64,000 nucleotides of DNA from NCBI GenBank assembly GCA_030613505.1, contig JAUWLW010000002.1, positions 49,424-113,423 on the forward strand, given 5' to 3'. The DNA comes from Candidatus Zixiibacteriota bacterium. GTDB lineage: Bacteria; RBG-13-66-14; B26-G2; WVWN01. The notes beneath the pieces are model-generated. The model had not been told where the DNA came from. It searched no databases and saw nothing but the letters and a program-made list of their open reading frames with translations. A program made the translations under genes and the position numbers. Below are positions 48,797-56,978 of this stretch, piece after piece. Position 1 is the stretch's first letter; each line of letters opens with the position of its first letter.

Positions 48797-49273
48797 ATGT
48801 CGGCGAAGAAAACGGTTCTTGTAACCGTATGCTTGTTCGTTCTGGCGTGCGGTTCGGGCCCCACGGGCCCGTCGGTACCGCTTAAGCAGTTGGAAGGGGC
48901 TCCGGAAACGGTCGTGATAGAGGGGCGCGATTTTACTTTGGAGACCTTCCTCAACCGCGACTTTTTCCCGATTTGCCCGCCGGACGGGCGACCGCTGATC
49001 GCCGTAGCGTACGTTGTCGCGAGCGGAGAGGAAAAGTTTCCGACCTGGCTTGATGCCGACCGCCTGTGGGTCGTGAACGACGAGGAGGTGTGGGAAGCGG
49101 TGCCGGTGGACGAGAAGTCGCCCTGCCCTGCCAACCAGTTCAAACGGTTCGCCCGGGGCGGGCCCAAGTGGAAGCCGTACATTTACGTCGACGTTATAAT
49201 CCGCTTGGTAGACCCTAAGGGGAATACGTACTTGCTCCGCGCGGCCGACCAACAGATTGGCCTGAGCAGGTAA
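48797..49273 (+). CDS. Lipoprotein of unknown function
   Basis: A 158-residue protein. VTVCLFVLACGSGPTGPS gives a lipobox with Cys18. The body is small and globular with one possible disulfide pair (PICPPDGRP and EKSPCPANQF), and stretches GRDFTLETFLNRDFFP, RPLIAVAYVVASG and IYVDVIIRLVDPKGNTYLLRAADQQIGL. No family is recognised. A GAGGAGGAGG box precedes ATG 48797, and TATAAT at 48722-48727 may be its -10 box, although no good -35 is visible. Confidence 0.78.
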   Translation: MSAKKTVLVTVCLFVLACGSGPTGPSVPLKQLEGAPETVVIEGRDFTLETFLNRDFFPICPPDGRPLIAVAYVVASGEEKFPTWLDADRLWVVNDEEVWEAVPVDEKSPCPANQFKRFARGGPKWKPYIYVDVIIRLVDPKGNTYLLRAADQQIGLSR

Positions 49274-49328
49274 CCGCGGTTTCGTAAACGGTTTCATACG
49301 AAAAGCATTCCTCGGGAGGTATCCAAGA

Positions 49329-49958
49329 ATGTTGCGTAATCGCTATGCGATTTTCAAGTTAACGGCTGCCGTTTCGTGGATCGCCGCTGCCTTGCCGGGG
49401 TGGGCCGTGGGCGGAGGCATCGACGCCGGTACCTTCTCCATCGTGGCCTACGACGCGGACGCCGGCGAGTGGGGCGTGGCCGTCGCCTCGAAGGTCCTCG
49501 CGGTGGGATACATCGTCCCGTGGGCGAAGGCCGGCGTGGGTGCGGTGGCGACGCAATCCTACGCCAACCTCGACTACGGCGTCGAGGGTCTCGAGCTGCT
49601 GGCGCAGGGCTTGTCGGCGCAGGAGGTGCTCGAGCGCCTGCGCGAGAAGGACGCGGAGGCCGGCCGGCGCCAGGTCGCGATAGTCGACGCCGCCGGTAAC
49701 GTCGCCGTCTTCACCGGCGAGGATACGCTCGCCTGGTCGGGCCACGTTGCCGGCGACGGCTACTCGGTCCAGGGCAATATTCTGGTCGGCGAGGAAGTTT
49801 TAACGGAAATGGAGCGGGCGTACGTCTCGGCCGAGGGGCCGTTGGCGCGCAGGCTGCTAGCGGCGCTCAAGGCCGGCGACGCCGCGGGCGGCGATAAACG
49901 CGGCAAAGGAGTCCGCGGCGCTCCTCGTCGTCCGCGAGGGCGGCGGTTATCAGGGTAA
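49329..49958 (+). CDS. DUF1028 Ntn-hydrolase-like protein, N-terminal part of a frameshifted gene
   Basis: A signal peptide (FKLTAAVSWIAAALPGWAVG) is followed by a DUF1028 domain: GTFSIVAYDADAGEWGVAVASKVLAVGYIVPWAKAGVGAVATQSYANLDYGVEGLELLAQGLSA, QVAIVDAAGNVAVFTGEDTLAWSGHVAGDGYSVQGNILVG and AGDAAGGDKRGK. After Lys193 (codon 49905-49907, AAA) the frame becomes Arg/Pro-rich and stops at 49958. The expected family continuation (ESAALLVVREGGGYQGKTDRMVDVRVDDH) is found in the +1 frame from 49906 on. One extra A in the AAA codon explains the shift. Hence this is the first part of a 359-residue gene ending at 50406. GGGAGG precedes ATG 49329. Confidence 0.85.
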   Translation: MLRNRYAIFKLTAAVSWIAAALPGWAVGGGIDAGTFSIVAYDADAGEWGVAVASKVLAVGYIVPWAKAGVGAVATQSYANLDYGVEGLELLAQGLSAQEVLERLREKDAEAGRRQVAIVDAAGNVAVFTGEDTLAWSGHVAGDGYSVQGNILVGEEVLTEMERAYVSAEGPLARRLLAALKAGDAAGGDKRGKGVRGAPRRPRGRRLSG

Positions 49959-49968
49959 GACGGACCGT

Positions 49969-50406
49969 ATGGTCGACGTCCGCGTCGACGACCACGCCGA
50001 GCCGGTGGCCGAGCTCGAGCGCATCTACGAGCTGTGGGAACGCCGGTTCCTCGTCGACCGGTACCTCGAGTTGGGCGGCGAGAGGGAGGCCGCCTACGCG
50101 CTCGCTATTATGGACCGCGTCGCCGAGGAGGGCGCCGCCGACGCCGCGACCCTCAACGACTTCGCCTGGACCCTCGCGACGCGCAAGCTCTACCCGGCCC
50201 GAGCACTCGAGCTCGCGCTCTTGGCGTACGAGCTTACGCCGGACGACGCCAACGTTATGGACACCGTGGCGGAGGCGTACTACGCCGCGGGCGAGTACGG
50301 TAAGGCCGTCGAGTGGGAAAAGAAGGCGCTCGGGGCGGACGTTGCGAATAAATTCTTCGTCGACCAGTTAAAGAAATTCGAGTCGGCACGGGAAGGGATT
50401 AAATGA
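49969..50406 (+). CDS. C-terminal part of the frameshifted DUF1028 gene, with TPR tail
   Basis: The frame beginning at ATG 49969 (MVDVRVDDHAEPVAELERIYELW) starts inside the conserved C-terminal segment of DUF1028 proteins and lacks its own Shine-Dalgarno, so it is not a separate gene. It continues with TPR-like helices (TLNDFAWTLATRKLYPARALELALLAYELTPDDANVMDTVAEAYYAAGEYGKAVEWEKKALGADVANKFFVDQLKKFE). The stop overlaps the next ATG (ATGA). A 30-nt stretch at 50353-50382, encoding FFVDQLKKFE, recurs exactly at 51164-51193. Confidence 0.7.
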   Translation: MVDVRVDDHAEPVAELERIYELWERRFLVDRYLELGGEREAAYALAIMDRVAEEGAADAATLNDFAWTLATRKLYPARALELALLAYELTPDDANVMDTVAEAYYAAGEYGKAVEWEKKALGADVANKFFVDQLKKFESAREGIK

Positions 50407-50861
50407 ATAAGAGAATGCTTGCCGGAGTGATTTTCGCCGCGGCTTTCGTCGCAACCGCCGCCGGCGCGGGGCCGGTCTTCGAATTCTCGAGCGGGGGGGC
50501 TTATCACGTCGAGGGATATGGCGAGTGGGTCTTAGCCGTCGACGGCGCCGGGAAGATGACCATTAAACATAATACGCACGGCGAGATCGTCACGTACGGG
50601 CCGTACGACCTAACCGCCGCCGAGGGCGCCAGTCTGAGGGAGCTCGTCGACGCCGCGGAACTGGACGCTGTGGACTTCCCGTCGCGCCCCGGCGTACCGG
50701 ACGAGGTCTCCTACCGGTTCGAGGTCCACCGGAAAGGGGAGGATATCGTTCTGGGGGTGTGGAAAAACGACGCTCGCGAGCACGACGACCTCGCCGCGCT
50801 CGTGAATTACTCCGGTACCTTAATTAAGCAATACACCGGTGTTAAGCCGGTATTGTGGTAA
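50403..50861 (+). CDS. Secreted protein of unknown function
   Basis: A 152-residue protein with a signal peptide (MLAGVIFAAAFVATAAGAGP). The mature part is a small beta-rich domain: FEFSSGGAYHVEGYGEWVLAVDGAGKMTIKHNTHGEIVTYGPYDLTAAEGASLRELVDAAEL, SYRFEVHRKGEDIVLGVWK. No family is named. It overlaps the upstream DUF1028 gene by 4 nt, so it was made to be translated with it, although the upstream frameshift may now affect that coupling. Confidence 0.78.
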   Translation: MNKRMLAGVIFAAAFVATAAGAGPVFEFSSGGAYHVEGYGEWVLAVDGAGKMTIKHNTHGEIVTYGPYDLTAAEGASLRELVDAAELDAVDFPSRPGVPDEVSYRFEVHRKGEDIVLGVWKNDAREHDDLAALVNYSGTLIKQYTGVKPVLW

Positions 50862-50922
50862 TATCGGTCAGCGTATAAATGAAATTCGCCGCGGCCCCCA
50901 GCTCGTGAAAGGCGGAAGATAA

Positions 50923-51216
50923 TTAACCCGGAACGCGAAGATCTGGCTCCTCGTCGGCCTCACGGCCGCCGTAGTGCTGTGCTGCTACGTCGTAACCGTC
51001 CTGGCTTGGCAGGCGGTAGGAGACGTATTCAACTTCGGCGATATAATGAAGGTGTCGTGGGCGCCGGCCTCGCCGGGAGTCACGCCCGCCAACTACGAGC
51101 GGGTCGAGGTCGGGATGACTTACCGCGAGGTGGCGGCTATTTTCGGCGGCTCCGGACAAAGAGTTCTTCGTCGACCAGTTAAAGAAATTCGAGGAGGCGG
51201 CGGGGGGACGCGGTGA
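50923..51216 (+). pseudogene. Truncated duplicate of the downstream DUF3862/SmpA-like gene
   Basis: The frame LTRNAKIWLLVGLTAAVVLCCYVV through SPGVTPANYERVEVGMTYREVAAIFGGSG aligns with the intact gene at 51213 (VTRTAKIWLVIVLVAVALLLCCVV through SPRVTLASYERVQIGMTYNEVAAVFGGPG). The corresponding start codon is TTA instead of GTG, and homology stops after IFGGSG (about 51155). From 51155 the DNA switches, out of frame, to a copy of the end of the DUF1028 gene (KEFFVDQLKKFEEAAGGR in another frame). GTG 50974 could start an 80-residue remnant. This is a recombination scar within a former tandem duplication. Confidence 0.75.
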
Positions 51217-51581
51217 CTAGGACCGCTAAAATTTGGCTGGTGATCGTCCTCGTGGCGGTAGCGCTGCTGCTTTGCTGCGTCGTGACGCTGGCGGCGGGTA
51301 TATTTCTGGCCGGCGTCTTCAACGTCGACGACATAATTGAGGTGGCGCAAGGGCCGGGCTCGCCGCGCGTCACGCTGGCGAGCTACGAGCGGGTCCAAAT
51401 AGGCATGACGTACAACGAGGTCGCCGCCGTCTTCGGCGGCCCGGGCGTCCGGACCGCGCAGATAAAAGTGGGCGGCGAGTGGCTCGAGTTCTACAGCTGG
51501 AAGGACATCGGGGACGGCCACGCGACGATCGTATTCAAGAACGGCCGCGTCTCTGAAAAAAACCAGAACGGGTTGAGGTGA
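51213..51581 (+). CDS. DUF3862/SmpA-OmlA-like membrane-anchored protein
   Basis: A 122-residue protein starting at GTG 51213, overlapping the pseudogene stop (GTGA). One N-terminal membrane helix (IWLVIVLVAVALLLCCVVTLAAGIFLAGVF) is followed by the two-helix/sheet domain YERVQIGMTYNEVAAVFGGPGVRT, GEWLEFYSWKDIGDGHATIVFKNGRVSEKNQNGLR. The GMTYNEV..GG.G and YSWKD...ATIVFKNGRV..K.Q.GL pattern is that of DUF3862 and BamE-like small domains. Its function is unknown. The intact second copy survives next to a decayed first copy, suggesting selection to keep one. Confidence 0.82.
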   Translation: MTRTAKIWLVIVLVAVALLLCCVVTLAAGIFLAGVFNVDDIIEVAQGPGSPRVTLASYERVQIGMTYNEVAAVFGGPGVRTAQIKVGGEWLEFYSWKDIGDGHATIVFKNGRVSEKNQNGLR

Positions 51582-51600
51582 CGGCAGCGGCCGGCTTGGA

Positions 51601-52428
51601 TTATTCCTTCGCTATTGTCCCCAAGTCGTAATATTCCAATATCTCGTCGAGGAGTTCCATCTTCCAGCTCTGGTCCTTCATGTCGTAGTACGCGTACGTG
51701 CCGAGGACCTTCTCGCGGCCCCAAGGCGACGACATCAAACCCTCCATCTTTTTCTGGTTTTTCCGGAACAACTTCTGCGCGTCGCCGTCGCGGTTGTACG
51801 GAAAATCCTTAAACGTCAACGCGTCCACGACGGCGGCGACCTCAAAGTCGCAATATAATTTACCGGCGTCCTCTTCGGCCGACAAGACCACGTCGCCGTA
51901 CGTCAGGCCCGAGCCGTATTCGCAAGATAGGCGGTAGGTGGGCCCTTCCGCCGCGCCGGCGCCGCTTTTCTTCCCGGGGGCGGCCTTCTTCGTAGCCGGT
52001 TTTCTTCCGGCCTTCTTCGGCGGCGCCTCGGCCTGGCCCACGCTCCGTTTCTTTCCCTCGCCGGCGGGGGGCGATTCGCGCAGCTTATACGTCACCTTCT
52101 TGCCGTCCGCCGTCAGCGTTACGCCCGCGGCCGCCATGGCCCGCAAGAACGCGCTCAGCTGAGCCTTCGTCACGGCGGTTTCTTCGCCGTCCACTCGCAT
52201 CCAAAGGTCCTCGGCCGTCAGCTCGGCGAGGTCCCACACGACGGGGAAGGCGTAGCTCGAGCCGGTGGCGGCGAGTTCCTCGAAGAAGCTCCGCGCCTTC
52301 TCGTCCTCTATTTGCGAAACGATCTTCGCAAAGCCGTCTCGGCTTAGGTTTCCCTCCGCGGCGCCGTGGCTCAGCTGCGCCCAGGCGAGGAGCGAGCACA
52401 GTACGATAAACGCCGTTCTGTTGAACAT
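51601..52428 (-). CDS. Secreted protein with Lys/Ala/Pro-rich linker
   Basis: A 275-residue protein with a signal peptide (TAFIVLCSLLAWAQLSHG). The N-terminal domain (about 25-115) is helical (NLSRDGFAKIVSQIEDEKARSFFEELAATG). A basic linker of Lys, Ala, Gly and Pro follows (about 125-165, PPKKAGRKPATKKAAPGKK). The C-terminal domain carries YRLSCEYGSGLTYGDVVLSAEE and AYYDMKDQSWKMELLDEILEYYDLG. The linker resembles those of proteins that cross or contact peptidoglycan. No family is recognised. It lies 36 nt downstream of the gamma-carbonic-anhydrase gene. Confidence 0.78.
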   Translation of the reverse strand: MFNRTAFIVLCSLLAWAQLSHGAAEGNLSRDGFAKIVSQIEDEKARSFFEELAATGSSYAFPVVWDLAELTAEDLWMRVDGEETAVTKAQLSAFLRAMAAAGVTLTADGKKVTYKLRESPPAGEGKKRSVGQAEAPPKKAGRKPATKKAAPGKKSGAGAAEGPTYRLSCEYGSGLTYGDVVLSAEEDAGKLYCDFEVAAVVDALTFKDFPYNRDGDAQKLFRKNQKKMEGLMSSPWGREKVLGTYAYYDMKDQSWKMELLDEILEYYDLGTIAKE

Positions 52429-52464
52429 AAACCGGCCCTCCGATTTCGGGCGGCGTGACCCGTT

Positions 52465-52971
52465 TTATTTGCCGAGGAAATTCGCGGCGTGCTTGGCGTA
52501 CTTCTCGGCCCAGTAGCGGTTGTGGCGTATTTCGTCCTCCGAGAGCTTTCTTGCCACTTTGGCGGGTGAGCCGAGGGCGAGGACGCCGGCCGGGATTTCC
52601 TTGCCGGGCGGTACTAGCGAGCCCGCGCCGACGATTGCGCCGTCGCCCACTTTAGCGCCGTTCAGTACGATGGCGCCCATGCCGACCAGGCAGCCGTCGC
52701 CCACCTCGCAGGCGTGCAGGATCGCGCCGTGGCCTACCGTCACGTACGCGCCCACGACGAGGGGCAGGTCGTCCTCCAGGTGGCCTACGCAGAGGTCCTG
52801 GATATTGGTGTGCTCGCCGACTATTATCTCGTTGATGTCGCCGCGCAGAACTACGCCCGGCCACACCGAGGCCCGGTCGCCCAACGTCACGCGCCCCAAA
52901 ACCAGCGCCGTGGGCGCGACGTAGACGTCCCGCCCCAGTTGGGGTTCGTATTCCAAATATTTCTCGATCAT
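52465..52971 (-). CDS. Gamma-carbonic-anhydrase-like hexapeptide-repeat protein
   Basis: A 168-residue left-handed beta-helix protein (YrdA/CaiE/PaaY type). VYVAPTALVLGRVTLGDRASVWPGVVLRGDINEIIVGEHTNIQDLCVGHLE and VTVGHGAILHACEVGDGCLVGMGAIVLNGAKVGDGAIVGAGSLVPPGKEIP show the hexapeptide coils. The three zinc-binding His residues are in VGHLE and VGHGAILH. Members hydrate CO2 or act as acyltransferase-like accessories; catalytic activity cannot be judged here. It is the first gene of a two-gene minus-strand unit. Confidence 0.92.
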   Translation of the reverse strand: MIEKYLEYEPQLGRDVYVAPTALVLGRVTLGDRASVWPGVVLRGDINEIIVGEHTNIQDLCVGHLEDDLPLVVGAYVTVGHGAILHACEVGDGCLVGMGAIVLNGAKVGDGAIVGAGSLVPPGKEIPAGVLALGSPAKVARKLSEDEIRHNRYWAEKYAKHAANFLGK

Positions 52972-53049
52972 ATATTCTCCTAGTACGCTTCGAAGGGCAA
53001 ACTAACACACGACGCCCAAGGTGTCAACGTCGGCCGCGGCCGAAAATGG

Positions 53050-53078
53050 TTGATATAGGCCGGTAAAGATGTTACAAA
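53050..53078 (+). promoter_or_regulatory. Candidate promoter of the secreted protein gene at 53110
   Basis: TTGATA (53050-53055), 17-nt spacer, TACAAA (53073-53078), 31 nt before ATG 53110. Confidence 0.4.
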
Positions 53079-53109
53079 AGTCCAAGTATTAAAGGCATTA
53101 AGGGCGGAT

Positions 53110-53949
53110 ATGTATAGGCCCAATTACTGGATGGCGACGTTGTTAGCGGCCGCCGCGGGGGCTTCCGCCGCGCCCATGAATTACGCCGTTAACGTCGTCG
53201 CGACGCACGAGATCGACGAAGCGTCCGCGGAATTAGCGAACGCGTTCGGGATCCCGTCGATAAGCCGCACCGATACTTCGGCGACTTTCTCGCTGGAGGA
53301 GATCGACGGCGGCGTGTACCGTTTGACGTTCCTCACCGCGAGCCAGCAAACGCTCGCCGGCGACGCGGTGATACCGGACGTGGAGAAGGTGGGCGACTTT
53401 TTGCCGGGGCGGTGGCTCGAGTTCGCGCCCTGGACGTTGGCCGAGGGCGGCGTAAAGCGCGCGCCGGATTTCGTAAAAGACAGCGAGGAAATCAGTTATA
53501 ACTTGTTGGCGTTGATGCTTTTTCCGCCCGGCGGCCCGAAGGCCGCTTTGTGGCGCGGCGGCGCCCGGGCGGCGGCAGCGCGTTCCTACGGCGTGAGCGT
53601 AATCTCTATGGAAGCGGCCGAAGCGCAGCCGTTGCCGGCTTTCGAGGGAGAGGAGAGCGAACAAGTCGAATTTTCGGTCGTTTTCAACCAAAAGCTCAGC
53701 CAGGATACGAGTTATAGCGCTATGAAGGGGCGGTGTTCGTACGAGGGCGCGGGTACGGTCGTCCCGGCTCCCGACGGTTTGCCGGCGTACGCCCGCCTCG
53801 ACGTCGCCGGCACCCGCGATCGGTCGTATATAATAGCCGGCAAGCAGCGGGACCTGGCGGAACATATCGGGACGTCGATAAAACTCGTCCGGGAAGGTTA
53901 CGAGTTACCCGCGGAGTGGGTCGCGGCCGAGGAGGTTACCGCGGAATAG
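53110..53949 (+). CDS. Secreted protein of unknown function
   Basis: A 279-residue protein with a signal peptide (MATLLAAAAGASAAP). The mature part is beta-rich: MNYAVNVVATHEIDEASAELANAFG, ATFSLEEIDGGVYRLTFLTASQQTLAGDAVIPDVEKVGDFLPGRWLEFAPWTLAEGG and QVEFSVVFNQKLSQDTSYSAMKGRCSYEGAG. No family is recognised. It reaches to 25 nt before the chemotaxis receptor gene, so the two may be co-transcribed; whether it supplies the receptor with a ligand-binding partner is speculation. Confidence 0.75.
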   Translation: MYRPNYWMATLLAAAAGASAAPMNYAVNVVATHEIDEASAELANAFGIPSISRTDTSATFSLEEIDGGVYRLTFLTASQQTLAGDAVIPDVEKVGDFLPGRWLEFAPWTLAEGGVKRAPDFVKDSEEISYNLLALMLFPPGGPKAALWRGGARAAAARSYGVSVISMEAAEAQPLPAFEGEESEQVEFSVVFNQKLSQDTSYSAMKGRCSYEGAGTVVPAPDGLPAYARLDVAGTRDRSYIIAGKQRDLAEHIGTSIKLVREGYELPAEWVAAEEVTAE

Positions 53950-53973
53950 ATGCGGCCGGAGTAGGAGTCCAAG

Positions 53974-55668
53974 GTGGTAGCTAAAGTAGCTGCGCGAGAT
54001 GAAACCGGCGTCGACGTCCCCCGAGTGGCGTTTACGCAAGCGTTATTGTTCGTAACGTTTTACGTGTTGCCGGCGGCGGCGGCCTTGTTTCTGGCTACCG
54101 GCCTCGAGGCCGCGGTGCAACGCCGCCTCGCTTTCGCCCATCTGTACGTCGTCGCGCCGCTCGGCTTGGCGTCGGTCGTCGTCGTCGCGGCTATGGTGGC
54201 GTCGCTGGCGCGGGCGGTTTCGCTATTGACGCCGGCCGCTACCCAAGACGATTTCGAGCCGCCGGCCGCCAAGCGGATCAGGACGTTCCCGCCTTTAACT
54301 GCCCTCGTTGCTTTCCTGAGCGGCGTAGCGGCGTACGTCGTATGCGGCGCCGCGGTAGCAGAACCCGGCGGTGGTTACGCCGGGGTGGCGGCGATCTGGT
54401 GTATCGGCGTCGCGGCCGCGCTCGTCTACGGCCTCGTGTCGTACGTAGCCGCCGAACGTTACATGAGGCCGATTTTCGCGTTCCTGACGGCGAAGAGAGT
54501 TAGGTTCGCGCCGCGGCGGGCCGTATCGCTCGGCCTTCGGTGCTTTATTGCGGGCGGGGCCGGCGCCGCGGCCTTGATCGCGTTAGCGGCAATCGGCCCC
54601 GGCTTAAGCGGTGCGGCCGCTTGGGGGTCGGGCCAGTGGTTGGCCGCGGCAATATTGGTAACCGTGTCTGCGGCCGCGGCGTACGTCGTTTCCGGTCACG
54701 TAACGGGACCGCTTAGGAGTACCGGCGCGGCGGTGCCGATAACGTACTACGTCGGCGATGAGCTCGAGGAGTTAACGAGGGCTTGCCGGTATTTCTTCGA
54801 CGAAGTTCGCGCGTTCGAAGATAAGGTCCGGGGCGTAGCGGAGGAGCTCTCCGGGGGAGTCGCCCGCGTGCGCGAGAGCCTGACGGAGCAGGCGAGCATA
54901 ACGTCGGAGCAGGCCTCGGCCATTTCCCAAACGTCGGTTACGATGAAGGAATTGACCGGGACCGTTAAGCAGACGGCGGCGCGGGCGGAGGAAATTTCGG
55001 GACGCGTCGAATCGTCGGCGGGATTGGTAAAGACGGCTCACGACCAGATATTGACGAACACCGAACGGATAGATGCGTTGACGGAAGAGGCGCAGACGGC
55101 CGCTAAACTCGCGGTGACGTTAAACGAGAGCGCGCGCCGAATGGACCAGATAGTGGCTCTGGTCAACGACCTCGCGGAGCAGTCGACGGTCTTAGCCCTA
55201 AACGCCGCCATTGAGGCGGCGAAGGCCGGCGAGTTCGGCCGGGGCTTCTCCGCGGTGGCGCGGGAAGTGAAGAACCTGGCCGGTTCGTCGAAAAAGGGAA
55301 CTGAGGAGATAAGAAAAGTCTTACACGACATCCGGGACGGGACGGTGAAGACGGTGACGTCGGCGCGGGAGAGCGCCGAAAAGTCGAGTATCCTAAGCGA
55401 AGGCGCTGCGAAGGCCAAGAGTCTGGTCGGGGAGCTCGTTCCTTTTGTAGACGAGATAGGACGTACCTCTAAACAAATAGCGGCGTCCGCGCGACAACAG
55501 AGCTTGGGGTTAGAGCAAGTCACGACCGCGGTCGAGAATATAAACGAAGCCGCGGCCGAAGCTTTGGGCCAGGTCAAGGCGGTGCGCGACGCCGTCGATA
55601 ATATGGCGCAGATAAGTTCGCGGCTCGCCGAAGAAGCCGACGCGTCCCGCCGGTGGAAAAGCCGGTAA
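53974..55668 (+). CDS. Methyl-accepting chemotaxis protein without a large sensor domain
   Basis: A 564-residue receptor starting at GTG 53974. About six hydrophobic segments occupy residues 15-245 with only short loops, so there is no periplasmic ligand domain. A HAMP-like segment (GPLRSTGAAVPITYYVGDELEELTRACRYFFDE) leads into a long coiled coil. The signalling hairpin reads LVNDLAEQSTVLALNAAIEAAKAGEFGRGFSAVAREVKNLAGSSKKGTEEI. Sensing may occur in the membrane bundle or through a partner. Interaction with CheA and CheW is expected, but neither is in this window. A binding protein for amino acids follows 61 nt downstream. Confidence 0.92.
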   Translation: MVAKVAARDETGVDVPRVAFTQALLFVTFYVLPAAAALFLATGLEAAVQRRLAFAHLYVVAPLGLASVVVVAAMVASLARAVSLLTPAATQDDFEPPAAKRIRTFPPLTALVAFLSGVAAYVVCGAAVAEPGGGYAGVAAIWCIGVAAALVYGLVSYVAAERYMRPIFAFLTAKRVRFAPRRAVSLGLRCFIAGGAGAAALIALAAIGPGLSGAAAWGSGQWLAAAILVTVSAAAAYVVSGHVTGPLRSTGAAVPITYYVGDELEELTRACRYFFDEVRAFEDKVRGVAEELSGGVARVRESLTEQASITSEQASAISQTSVTMKELTGTVKQTAARAEEISGRVESSAGLVKTAHDQILTNTERIDALTEEAQTAAKLAVTLNESARRMDQIVALVNDLAEQSTVLALNAAIEAAKAGEFGRGFSAVAREVKNLAGSSKKGTEEIRKVLHDIRDGTVKTVTSARESAEKSSILSEGAAKAKSLVGELVPFVDEIGRTSKQIAASARQQSLGLEQVTTAVENINEAAAEALGQVKAVRDAVDNMAQISSRLAEEADASRRWKSR

Positions 55669-55729
55669 GGCGGGCCGGTGCCGTTTGGGCCGAATCGCGC
55701 CCGAGGCTTTTACGTAGGAGGAAAACAAG

Positions 55730-56938
55730 ATGAGTAGGCTATTTAAGGCTGCCTTCGTTGCAGCCCTCGTTTTAGTCGCCTTCGGCGGTTGCGGCAAGAA
55801 GGCGGAAAAGACGTACTTGGTAGGCGTGACCGGCCCGTTTACGGGAGACGGCGCCCAGTACGGCGAAATGTTGCGAATGGCGGCCGAGATGCGGGCCGAC
55901 GAAATCAACGCGGCCGGAGGGATTAACGGCATTCCCCTCGAGCTCGAGTTCCAGGACGACAAGGGCGACCCGAAGGAAGCCGCCAACGCGGCGCAGAAAT
56001 TGGGCTCCAACCCGAACGTCTTGGCCGTGCTCGGCCACTTTAATTCCAGTTGCTCGCTCGCGGGGAAAGAGGTGTACAACTCGATGGGCGTGCTCCAGCT
56101 TTCGCCCGGCTCCACCAACGTGACGGTTTGCGAGGGCGGCGACTGGACCTTTCGCAACGTCTACCGCGACGATTTCCAAGGGCAGTTTATCGCCGATTTT
56201 ATCAAATACGTCCTGGGCTACGGTCGCGTAGCCGTGTTTTTCGATAACGACGATTACGGCCGCGGTTTGCGGGACTCGTTTGCGGAACGGGCCGAGGAGA
56301 TCGGTTTGGAGATAGTGCGCGAGGAGGCGTACGTCCGCGACACTCAGGAGTATACGCCTCAGCTTACCCAGATCATCGCCAAGAAACCCGATATCATATT
56401 TATATCGGGTCTTTACGCCAACGGTGCCATGATCCTCACGCAGGCGCGGAACCTAGGCGTTGAAACGCCTTTTATCGGCGGCGACGGCTTACTCTCCGCG
56501 GACCTGGTGACGAACGCCGGCAAGGCCTCGGAGGGTGTTATCGTTACCTGCCCGTTCTTGCCCACCGTGGGGGAAGAGAAGACGCGGAACTTCGTCACGT
56601 CCTTCAAACAACGCTACGGTACCGAGCCCGACGCGTGGGCGGCGCTGACGTACGACGCGTTGGGTATCGTAGCGGAGGCCGTAGAGAAAGCGGGGCCGGA
56701 CCGCAAGGCCATCCGCGACTACGTGGCGGCAATGGACTCGCCGGAGAAGGGCTACGACGGCGTAGCCGGCCTTACTTACTTTAACGCCGACGGCGATTGT
56801 CTGAAACCGCTCATCGTCGCGGTCGTAAAGGACGGCGAGTTCGTCCCCTTCGAAAAACAAGCCGAGGACCTCGAACGGGCCAAGGAAGCGTTGAGGGTGT
56901 CGGCGCCCGCGGAGCCGAGCCCGCCTGAAGGGAGTTAA
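55730..56938 (+). CDS. livJ: Branched-chain amino-acid ABC transporter binding lipoprotein
   Basis: A 402-residue substrate-binding protein of the Leu/Ile/Val (Peripla_BP_6) family. LVAFGGC gives a lipobox (Cys21). YLVGVTGPFTGDGAQYGEMLRMAAEMRADEINAAGGINGIPLELEFQDDKGDPKEAANAAQKL, LGHFNSSCSLAGKEVYNSMGVLQLSPGST, RVAVFFDNDDYGRGLRDSF and VYDALGIVAEAVEKAG-like YDALGIVAEAVEKAG are diagnostic. GTGGA-like AGGAGG precedes ATG. It is the first gene of a liv-type unit whose permeases are at 58714 and 60204. The true ligand may be an amino acid or related compound. Confidence 0.9.
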   Translation: MSRLFKAAFVAALVLVAFGGCGKKAEKTYLVGVTGPFTGDGAQYGEMLRMAAEMRADEINAAGGINGIPLELEFQDDKGDPKEAANAAQKLGSNPNVLAVLGHFNSSCSLAGKEVYNSMGVLQLSPGSTNVTVCEGGDWTFRNVYRDDFQGQFIADFIKYVLGYGRVAVFFDNDDYGRGLRDSFAERAEEIGLEIVREEAYVRDTQEYTPQLTQIIAKKPDIIFISGLYANGAMILTQARNLGVETPFIGGDGLLSADLVTNAGKASEGVIVTCPFLPTVGEEKTRNFVTSFKQRYGTEPDAWAALTYDALGIVAEAVEKAGPDRKAIRDYVAAMDSPEKGYDGVAGLTYFNADGDCLKPLIVAVVKDGEFVPFEKQAEDLERAKEALRVSAPAEPSPPEGS

Positions 56939-56978
56939 GGCGCCGCGCTCAGTCGCGTCGGCGCCCGGGACGTCTGTC

